Positions 23,239 through 31,754 of a DNA stretch of 64,000 nt are shown here, one piece after another. The DNA is from Ananas comosus (lineage: Eukaryota; Streptophyta; Magnoliopsida; Poales; Bromeliaceae): assembly GCF_001540865.1 (NCBI RefSeq), contig NC_033629.1, positions 7,553,473-7,617,472 on the forward strand. The letters run 5' to 3'. The notes under the pieces were generated by a model that saw nothing but the letters and a program-made list of their open reading frames with translations, did not search any database and was not told where the DNA came from. Each line of letters begins with the position of its first letter. The stretch's first letter is position 1. The position numbers and the translations under genes were made by a program.

Positions 23239-25274
23239 TTGGCGACCGTTGTGGAAGTGGACCGAGTGGCTCCGAATTTAGAAGAATTATCGGTGGTGCG
23301 GGAATTCCCAGATGTATTTCCCACGGAGTTACCGGGGATGCCGTCAGATCGGAAGATCGAGTTCATTATAGACTTGGTCCCCGGGACGGCGTCGATCTCA
23401 AAGGCCCTATACCGCATGGCGCCGGCAGAGCTAAGGGAACTGAGGGATCAGTTGCAAGATCTCCTCGACAAGGGGTTTATCAGGTCGAGCGTATCGCCGT
23501 GGGGAGCCCCGGTGTTGTTCGTGCGCAAGAAGGATGGCTCGTTTCGACTCTGCGTGGATTATCGAGAGTTGAATAGGGTCACGATAAAGAATAAGTACCC
23601 GTTGCCTCGAATCGACGACTTATTTGATCAGTTACAGGGATCACGATTGTACTTGAAAATAGACTTACAATCCGGCTATCATCAGTTAAAGATTAAGTCG
23701 GAGGATGTTCAGAAGACCACGTTTTGCACGCGGTATGGACACTATGAGTACACGGTTATGCCTTTCGGGCTCACTAATGCCACGGCAGCATTCATGGATC
23801 TAATGAACCGTGTGTTCAAGGCGTGCTTGGACCGATTTGTCGTGGTCTTTATAGATGGCATCTTGGTCTATTCGCGGAGCAACGAGGAGCACGCGAAGCA
23901 TTTGCGGATAGTGCTTCAAATCCTTCAGGAGGAGAAGCTATTCGCAAAGCTAAAGAAATGTGACTTCTGGCTTCGAGAGGTTGCCTTCTTAGGGCACATG
24001 ATTTCCGAGGGCGGTGTTTCGGTTGACCCGAGGAAGGTCGAAGCATTCGAGAATTGGCCGCGCTCAACGAACGTCACGGAGGTCCGAAGCTTCATAGCCT
24101 TAGCGGGCTAATATCGACGGTTTGTGGAGGGTTTTTCGAAGATTGTGACTCCGCTTACCCGTCTGACGCAGAAGGGCGTCAAGTTTATTTGGAGCGACGA
24201 ATGTGACCAAAGCTTCACCGAGTTGAAGAAAAGGTTAACGTCGGCTCCGATACTCGCCTTATCGGTGCCGGGCGAGGACTTTGCGGTCTATAGTGATGCA
24301 TCCTATCTAGGTTTGGGGTGTGTCCTGATGCAAGGCAGGAGAGTGATAGCTTATGCATCCCGTTAGTTAAAGGACAATGAGAAGAACTACCCTATTAATG
24401 ACTTGGTGTTGGCGGCGGTGATCTTTGCGTTGAAGCTGTGGAGGCACTACCTATATGGTGCGCACTGCGAGATCTATACCGACTATAAGAGTTTGAAATA
24501 TTTATTTACCCAGAAGGAGTTAAACATGCGGCAGAGGCGGTGGTTAGAGCTATTAAAGGATTACGATGTCGATATTCTCTACCACCCCGGCAAAGCAAAT
24601 ATGGTCGCGGATGCGCTTAGTAGAAAGTCAGCGAAGAACCTCGCTTTTGATGTTACCAAGCAAACACCCCTATGGCTGGATATGGAGCGACTGGACCTTG
24701 AAGTGGTCGCTCCCGAGATTCCGACTCAGTTGATGGCACTCGTTGTTCAACCGACCTTGTTGGAGAGGATCAAGAATTTGCAACCTGCAGATCCGAGCCT
24801 CCAAAAGGTGCGGCGCAACATCGAGGAAGGTCGAGGCGGCGATTTTAGTGTGGACGCCGGTGGCGCGCTTCGGTTTCAAAACCGGTGGTGTGTGCCCGAA
24901 ACTGAAGAGCTTCGCGAGCTAATTTTGCAAGAAGCCCACCGGTCTCCATACGCTGATCACCCGGGTGGCACCAAGATGTATCATGAGTTGAGAGCACTTT
25001 ATTGGTGGCCGGGAATGAAGGTTGATATTGGGCACTTCGTCGCGAAGTGTTTGACTTGTCAGCAAGTGAAAGCGGAGTGCCAATTTCCAGCGGGAAAGCT
25101 TCAAAGCCTACCTATCCCCGTCTGGAAATAGGAGGATATATCTATGGATTTCGTCGTCGGCATGCCTCGCTCGACAGGGGGCCACGACGCAATATGGGTG
25201 ATTGTGGACCGCTTGACGAAGTCAGCGCACTTTTTGCCAGTCCACACCACCTGGGCGGGAAATAAGTTGGCGCA
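23239..25274 (+). pseudogene. RT-RNase H-integrase of element A, catalytically damaged
   Basis: RT fingers and palm are clear ([37 protein letters not shown]). The catalytic box reads FIDGILVYS instead of the usual FIDD, so the second metal-binding aspartate is lost. A TAA at 24109-24111 and a TAG at 24364-24366 interrupt RNase H (YSDASYLGLG, then [11 protein letters not shown]). The integrase HHCC zinc finger (H..H..CLTCQQ) lies at about 24950-25070. A TAG at 25129-25131 replaces a tryptophan codon, and the catalytic core starts (DFVVGMPRS) but ends at 25274. The family function is replication and insertion of the element; this copy cannot do it. Confidence 0.9.
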
Positions 25275-25522
25275 GGTACCCTGTGGTTTCGCACTTTATC
25301 ACTTTAGTACCCTGTGGTTTAGAAACCACAGGGTACTAACTTGATACAAAAATAAAACCACAGGGTACTAACTTGATACAAAAATAAAATCACAGAGTAC
25401 TAACTTGATACACTTTAAACCACATGGTACTAAAGTGATAAAGTGAGAAACCATAGGGTACTAACTTGATACACTTTAAACCACAGGGTACTAAAATGAA
25501 AAAGTGCGGAACCACAGGGGGG
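25275..25522. mobile_element. MITE-like element with CCCTGTGGTTT inverted repeats
   Basis: The left end is 'ggtaccctgtggtttcgcac' and the right end is 'gtgcggaaccacagggg', an inverted repeat of about 45 bp. The interior holds several direct copies of an AAACCACAGGGTACTAACTTGATACA-like unit. No ORF. It abuts the truncated integrase of element A on the left and AT-rich DNA on the right. No clear target duplication. It is related in motif to the element at 35713-36004. Confidence 0.65.
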
Positions 25523-25734
25523 ATTTTTGAAGTTTTTCCTAAAAAAAACTTCAAGATATACTATCATTAGTTGGAATTGTTTTAATCTTAGTTACATTTT
25601 ATAGTATAATGAAGGTTAAGAATAAAATTATCTATTTTATCCCAAAATATTGAAAATTAGTGAGGGGTATATAAATTTATTCTACCCTATTTCTTTTTTA
25701 AAATTTTTATCTATTCAAATTTTGTTTATTTGGA
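25523..25734. other. AT-rich intergenic DNA
   Basis: No gene or repeat is recognised. Composition changes sharply here from the GC-richer retroelement on the left. Confidence 0.6.
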
Positions 25735-25743
25735 TTTCAAATA

Positions 25744-25858
25744 GGCCAATTTGCATAAAAAATCCACTTATTTTGGGCTTTTGCAAAACCGGGCCACCTT
25801 TTTCGTTTTTGCAGATTCGGTCCGCTTTTTCGTCTGCTTGACCAAAATACCCTTATTA
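25744..25858 (+). repeat. Left terminal inverted repeat of MULE
   Basis: Starts GGCCAATTTGCATAAAAAAT and pairs with the complement of 27993-28105 through 'accaaaatacccttat'. Mismatches are scattered. Confidence 0.9.
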
Positions 25859-26145
25859 CTTTTTCTCTTTCCTCTTTCTCTCTCCTCTCTGTTTCTATCG
25901 TTCTGTTTTTTTTTCTTGCCGCGCCACCACCGCCTCGACCGGGGCTCGAAGCGCCGAAGAGGCGAGCAGCGTCGGGCGCCGGACGCGCCGGAGCAGTTGG
26001 TCGCGTCCAGCCGCCGCCTCCTCGCCGGCACCCCCGGCAGCACTCCACGCCCAGCGGCCCCCCTCGCTCCTCCCACGCCAAGCCCTTGTGCTGCCACTAT
26101 CCCTGCTGCGTCCTCCAAAGGCGCACGCGAGCCGCAGGCGAGACG

Positions 26146-26146
26146 N
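26146..26146. other. Single N at minisatellite edge
   Basis: One ambiguous base exactly where GC-rich sequence gives way to the repeat array, suggesting an assembly join. Confidence 0.9.
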
Positions 26147-27376
26147 TACCATTACACTATTACACCATTACTATTACATCATTACACCATTACCATTGCA
26201 CCATTACACCATTACTATTACACCATTACACCATTACACCATTACCATTACACCATTACCATTACACTATTACACCATTACTATTACATCATTACACCAT
26301 TACCATTGCACCATTACACCATTACTATTACACCATTACACCATTACACCATTACCATTACACCATTACCATTACACTATTACACCATTACTATTACATC
26401 ATTACACCATTACCATTGCACCATTACACCATTACTATTACACCATTACACCATTACACCATTACCATTACACCATTACCATTACACTATTACACCATTA
26501 CTATTACATCATTACACCATTACCATTGCACCATTACACCATTACTATTACACCATTACACCATTACACCATTACCATTACACCATTACCATTACACTAT
26601 TACACCATTACTATTACATCATTACACCATTACCATTGCACCATTACACCATTACTATTACACCATTACACCATTACACCATTACCATTACACCATTACC
26701 ATTACACTATTACACCATTACTATTACATCATTACACCATTACCATTGCACCATTACACCATTACTATTACACCATTACACCATTACACCATTACCATTA
26801 CACCATTACCATTACACTATTACACCATTACTATTACATCATTACACCATTACCATTGCACCATTACACCATTACTATTACACCATTACACCATTACACC
26901 ATTACCATTACACCATTACCATTACACTATTACACCATTACTATTACATCATTACACCATTACCATTGCACCATTACACCATTACTATTACACCATTACA
27001 CCATTACACCATTACCATTACACCATTACCATTACACTATTACACCATTACTATTACATCATTACACCATTACCATTGCACCATTACACCATTACTATTA
27101 CACCATTACACCATTACACCATTACCATTACACCATTACCATTACACTATTACACCATTACTATTACATCATTACACCATTACCATTGCACCATTACACC
27201 ATTACTATTACACCATTACACCATTACACCATTACCATTACACCATTACCATTACACTATTACACCATTACTATTACATCATTACACCATTACCATTGCA
27301 CCATTACACCATTACTATTACACCATTACACCATTACACCATTTACACCATTACACCATTACACCATTACACCATT
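26147..27376. repeat. 110-bp minisatellite, about 11 copies
   Basis: The landmark ctattacatc recurs at 26171, 26281, 26391 and every 110 bp up to 27271, with no differences that I can see between copies. Each unit is itself built from ATTACACC/ATTACCATT/ACTATTACA sub-repeats. The array lacks stop codons in all three forward frames, producing long spurious His/Tyr/Thr/Pro/Leu ORFs. The right edge breaks down into plain ATTACACC repeats. Confidence 0.95.
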
Positions 27377-27429
27377 TGCCGACGGAGAAGAACACGCGCG
27401 AGTCTTTTTCATTTTCTTCTTCTTTTTCA

Positions 27430-27930
27430 TTTTCTTCTTCTTCCTCCTGCGGAGGACCTCGACTCCCTTGATCTCCGCTGACGGGGGCGCCCCTTCCGCC
27501 ACCGCCTCGGCGGTGCGCGGCGGCTCCGATGGCGCCGTCGGACGAGGAGACGTTTTACACGCCGCAACGCTCGGCGGAGTTGGCGTACAGCGACAGCCCC
27601 AGCAGCCCCATCTCGCGGCGGTGGTGTCGAAAGCTCGTCGGCGATGGTGAGGGAGCTGCTCGAGGTGGTGCTCGCGCTGTTGAGCTCGGGCTTGGCGGCC
27701 GCCGACCTGCGCTGGTTGACGAGGCCGCGCAGGCCGCGGGCTGCGACGAGCGGAGAAGCCGCGAAGCTCGGGGCCAGCTCCGCCACCACCGCCGCGTTGC
27801 TCCGCCGCAGTCGCTCATTCTCCTCCACCAACGCCGTCGCTCCTACGTTGGCGGCGGCGGCGGCGGAGGCGGTAGGGGTGGGGCCGAGGACGAGGAGGCG
27901 AGGAGGAGAGGGGGAGTCGGTCTAGGGCTG
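27430..27930. other. GC-rich, exon-like segment carried in the MULE
   Basis: About 500 bp of very GC-rich sequence open on both strands. The minus strand has MVEENERLRRSNAAVVAELA, which looks like a leucine-zipper or coiled-coil start and recalls the region after the DNA-binding domain of plant class B heat-shock factors, but the similarity stops there. The plus strand offers an ORF from 27529 of 155 codons ending in a glycine run. I cannot say which strand, if either, is real. Capture from a host gene is plausible. Confidence 0.45.
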
Positions 27931-27992
27931 GGGGTCTGCGACGACGGGATCGAAGAAAGGAGAGAGAAAAAAAAGAGGAGAGAGAAAAATAT

Positions 27993-28105
27993 ATAAGGGT
28001 ATTTTGGTCAGTTTGCTAAAAAAGTGGACCGAATCTGCAAAAATGAAAAAGGTGGCCCGGTTTTGCAAAAACCCAAAATAAGTGGATTTTTTATGCAAAA
28101 AGGCC
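27993..28105 (-). repeat. Right terminal inverted repeat of MULE
   Basis: Runs 'aagggtattttggtcag' to 'ttttatgcaaaaaggcc'. Inverse of the left end. Confidence 0.9.
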
Positions 28106-28114
28106 TTTCAAATA

Positions 28115-28900
28115 TTTTAATCGATTAAATATAGAAATTCAATTAATCAGTTAATTAGCTATTAAATGAATTTTGTTATTTTCTAATGAAAATTAGTTAA
28201 AAGTATTAAATTTGATGGAATAATTATCTTACTTTGTAAAAATATTTTCAATTTATTATTTCAAATTATTATTGTTTCATGTAATGTCCATTGATTATAG
28301 AAAATTAGTCGGTCTTTTCATAATAAAACTAATTTTTTAACTGAGGTCGAATTTTATACTAATGTATTGCTCTTAGTTATAATATGTATTCACAATCACA
28401 AACTTTCTCTACTTTGTAAGTAGTCAAGTTAAAATTTTTTATTACTTTACGATCGGTATGGTATAGTAAAAGAAATGATAACTTAAATAAATTATTTTCT
28501 CATTTTGACAATGAAGCAAAATAAAATTTAATTTAACTACAATTTATTTGAAAAGTAAATATTTATTTTTAATTGAAATGAATAATTTTTTTAAACTAAA
28601 ATCAATCGAATTTTACTAAATCTTTAGTCTAAATAGAGTTTAGTTAGTTTACTAAATCTTTAGTCTAAATAGAGTTTAGTTAATTTTCAAATATAACAGG
28701 GGATATTTATGAAATAAAATCAGTAATTGACCATTAAATATAAAGAGGGGTAAAGTTGGAATTTAAATATTATATTAACTTTAATTTGGATGGTTTGAAA
28801 GTTTTCTAAATTTGGAAGGGTATACATGATATCTTAATTTTTAGATGGGTATTTTATGTAAATAGATAGTTTTAGAAGGGTATTGAGAGAATTTTCCCAA
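28115..28900. other. AT-rich intergenic DNA with a short tandem duplication
   Basis: No gene is recognised. A 35-bp unit (tttactaaatctttagtct..) is duplicated at about 28613-28680. Confidence 0.6.
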
Positions 28901-28924
28901 AAGTTAGGGTACGCTCCCCGTTTC

Positions 28925-29121
28925 GTCCGATCTCTGCACGTGCTCCGCACGTGCCAAGCGATGAGCGTCGCGAGCCTAAAATTGTGCGACGAGACCAACC
29001 CACGCGGGCTCCATCTACTCCATACCCGTGTGCTGTGGCCCTTTTGGTGCGAATTTTGGTTCGCAAACCCTAGTCGGCGACGGGTGCTGCTGCGGCGGCG
29101 GAGGTGGTGGCGGAGCATCAG
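28925..29121 (+). promoter_or_regulatory. Promoter and first noncoding exon of MRPL27-like gene
   Basis: Two CACGTG G-boxes lie at 28937-28942 and 28948-28953. A GC-rich stretch then ends 'catcag' before GTACGACC, a plausible donor at 29122 for a 5'-UTR intron reaching the acceptor at 30272. The transcription start is not visible. A related G-box segment stands upstream of NDUFS8. Confidence 0.5.
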
Positions 29122-30281
29122 GTACGACCTTATTACTCCCTTTTGCTCCCCCGATTGCGCGCTTCGTCTCTCGATCTCTCGACGAGGTTTGATCTCTCCG
29201 GTTCCATCCACCTCCTCTAAACCCTAGTCGATTTGGCCTCTCTTGAGGGGGATTCTAATGGATCTCGACGATGGAAATCCGATTGAGGATGTTCTGATTT
29301 GTTCTTGAATGGGATGCGCGGGATAGGGTTTAGAGATCTTTCGAGATCTGTAGAATAATCGCATCATGTAATTGCATTTGTTATTGAACGTAAGTAGTTT
29401 TGGGATACTGGGATTTGTTTTTTGTTTGTTTGTTTTTTGGTTTTGATTCGAATAATTGTGGGTTTGTTATACTTAAGGCGTCTCTCTCCATTTGCTATTA
29501 TTTTGTGACGATATTTGAAGTAATTTAGATGAGATGAATGATGGGAAAGATCTCTGGGAGAATAGTTAGTGATTCTCGGTAGTTCTGAATGATTGCGAAT
29601 CCTGTAAATGGCCTATACTGGATTTTGTTTGATTTTCTATTTAGAGGCGTGCTAAAATTGCTTTTAGATCTGAGTTTATCTGAGAAGTATGCTTGGAATT
29701 TGTTTTAATTCGGTTTGGGAGTATGCAAATCCACTGCACTATATTTCTTCTAAGAGAGAGAGATGGTGAAAGTGAATTTCAGCTTTCGAAATGAGAGCTA
29801 GACTGGGAAATATTGGCAGATGCTATGACAGCTTGCTTTGAAAAGCTTAGAGAAACACTGATCAAGTTTTCATTGTAGAACTTCTGGTGCTACATATCAT
29901 TTTACATATCTCATATAGATCAGTAGATCACTATATTGCCATCCGAGAATTAAACAAACATATGATGCAGTTTCTTAAAGTTTATCTTGAACTGCATAAA
30001 GTCTTATTAGACTTTTTCGAGGCCAACGATTTTTAGTGAAGTATGCATGGCATAATAGGGAGCACAGCACTGTCGAGATTAATTTGGTGCTACATTGTCA
30101 GCTATAAACAATGATAAGTATTTGATTTTCAAGTAACTCCGAAGAAGTGTGACCATTTTAGTTAACTAATTTTTGGTTCACCCATGGTGAATTGCTTGTT
30201 TCTTTTCAGTTTAGATTGTCTGCTTTCCTGAACTGCATGTGAAACTTTATAATGAGTTTTTTTTTTTTTCAGGAAACAGTG

Positions 30282-30573
30282 ATGTCTCTTGCAACAATTT
30301 GCAAGCGAGTGGGTCTCAAAGATTTAGTTTCAAATGTTCCAATCTATAGCAGTACGACTGGTAATGATCTCTAAAGCTTGGTAAAGGTGTACTTTTGTCA
30401 TTTAATCCGTTATACTTCGTCTGTTTGATTGCTCAATCAACGTTGTTTCAGAGTCATCTGGAGGACTCGGCTTGATTTTTAAGCGTTGGGCTACAGAAAA
30501 GACGGCAGGATCCACGAAAAATGGCCGCGACTCTAACCCTAAATATTTGGGTGTTAAGAAGTTTGGTGGAGAG
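30282..30573 (+). pseudogene. MRPL27: Mitochondrial ribosomal protein bL27, 5' coding exons only
   Basis: The coding part of the first exon is 30282-30360 (phase 1 donor GTAATG); the next exon is 30452-30573 (acceptor after 'tgtttcag', donor GTATGC, phase 0). Together they give 67 residues: a presequence with ATICKRVGLKDLV and FKRWAT, then the bL27 N-terminal signature [23 protein letters not shown]. This arm of the large mitoribosomal subunit protein approaches the peptidyl-transferase centre. The conserved lysine pair after the presequence reads Glu-Lys. The rest of the domain (IIVRQRGT, GKDHTLF, RKWVHV) is absent before NDUFS8 starts 1.2 kb later, and readthrough of the donor reaches a stop after nine codons. 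It may be a truncated duplicate, or the remainder may be lost from the assembly. Confidence 0.85.
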
Positions 30574-31600
30574 GTATGCACAAACCAAATTGCTTTCTGA
30601 TTCTTTTCTTAGGGTGCTAATATGATAAAGTACCACCTGACGATCCCACACAATCATATCAAAAAATCGGAACATACATTCTTAAATTTGGTCCAACTTT
30701 TTTTTATTTTGCATTTTCGTCCACTTTTTCCTTTTTTGTAGTATTTTGAGGTGAAATATTTTTTCATTTTGAAAATGCCCCTAGCTTAAGATCTTTAAAG
30801 CACAAATTCATTAATAGGAAAAACTTTTTTTTACTTTTTCGTATCCCACTTTAGGAGCTCTATTCAATGTAATTTCTCCTTTTCCTCTTCTAACTACTGT
30901 GATGATCGTGAGCGCCAAAAAAATATCACTTGTTGTCAAGGTTGTTAATACTCACATGATCTGATCTGATCAGATCATCAAGTATTCAAATGAAAGGTGC
31001 ATCAGCATTCACTGTTGAATTGTTTCTAATAAAAATATGCTACTCCTGTATCTCTTGTGTAACGCGCTTTTACACAATACATTGTTGCTGTTGCTTTGAC
31101 AATGGGAGGCTTCTTGTGAAAAAAAAAAACTCTCGAGCCCAGGCTCCATCAATCGTGAAAAACATAAAATAGCATCTACAGAAGTCATCTGTGTAGTTTG
31201 TGTTAAGTGGTGACACGCTCTAGAATTGCGGCCGTGTTATGTCAAATAAATAGTCTTTAACTGATTTACTATATCTGACTTAATTTATGAACTCTCATCT
31301 ACCTAGCCTGTGGCCTTTTCCCAAATAAAATAAATTAAATAAAAGAGAAAAAAGAAATTCTTCTATGAGGTATGACGGTAGAGAACCTTTCTATGAAGGT
31401 TTATCTGATCTTATTCGGTGAAGTTAAGTTAGAACAAAAGAAACTACAGAAAATATATCATAAAATTTGCAGCTAAAGCAGCAAAATTGACTGGATCTAA
31501 GCACTAAAATTAATTTTAATGAAAGCAAATAAAGGTATTTTAGTGTCAATCAATAGGTGCATATAATCCAAAACGTTTTCACACTGATCGCATAGTCCGG
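30574..31600. other. Intergenic or lost-exon region
   Basis: AT-rich, with poly-T and poly-A tracts. I searched by eye for the remaining bL27 exons and found none. Local repeats include a 'gatctgatctgatcagatcat' palindromic stretch near 30958. Confidence 0.5.
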
Positions 31601-31604
31601 TACT

Positions 31605-31754
31605 CCGGACCCCATGCGCGTGCTCTGCACGTGCCAAGCATTATAAGCGAAGCCAAGCCAAACTCTAACAACGAGGTCTCATCTCTCTCTCCGCTTCCAT
31701 CCACCTTTAATAAACTCTAACAACGGAGCTCTCGTCTCTCTCTAGATCCCGGCC
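31605..31754 (+). promoter_or_regulatory. NDUFS8 proximal promoter and 5' UTR
   Basis: A G-box CACGTG at 31628-31633 sits in 'tgctctgcacgtgccaagc', closely matching 'tgctccgcacgtgccaagc' at 28941. Downstream, 'ctccgcttccatccacct' at about 31690 matches 'ctccggttccatccacct' at about 29195 in the MRPL27 leader region. The start codon context is GGCCATGGCG. Confidence 0.6.

Larger units (their letters stand above)
18646..25274 (+). mobile_element. Ty3/gypsy chromovirus-type element A, 3'-truncated
   Basis: A complete 5' LTR, primer-binding site, gag, protease, RT, RNase H and integrase zinc-binding and catalytic start are in order. The element stops at 25274 inside integrase where a CCCTGTGGTTT inverted-repeat element begins. 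The integrase C-terminus, chromodomain and 3' LTR are absent, and AT-rich host DNA follows. Stops and frameshifts punctuate the polyprotein, so it is not autonomous. Confidence 0.9.
25735..28114. mobile_element. Mutator-like (Pack-MULE type) element with 9-bp target duplication
   Basis: The element proper is 25744-28105, flanked on both sides by the perfect 9-bp direct repeat TTTCAAATA (25735-25743 and 28106-28114). Its ends form inverted repeats of about 115 bp with few mismatches, beginning GGCC and including TGCATAAAAAATCCACTTAT. A 9-bp duplication plus long terminal inverted repeats is the signature of Mutator elements. There is no transposase. The interior is GC-rich and looks gene-derived, which suits a Pack-MULE. 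It also holds an 1.2-kb minisatellite next to a single N. Confidence 0.9.

Noticed and set aside
26147..27376. Possible telomeric or CRISPR-like array
   Set aside because: The unit is not the plant CCCTAAA telomere repeat and there are no unique spacers between repeats; it is a plain tandem minisatellite in a eukaryotic genome.
25751..27650. Very long open frames of His/Tyr/Thr/Pro/Leu repeats
   Set aside because: They are a by-product of the stop-free 110-bp minisatellite; all three frames are open and the codons show no bias.
27427..27831. Class B heat-shock factor gene on the minus strand in the MULE
   Set aside because: Only about 20 residues recall that family, with no DNA-binding domain or downstream signature; kept only as a possible captured fragment.
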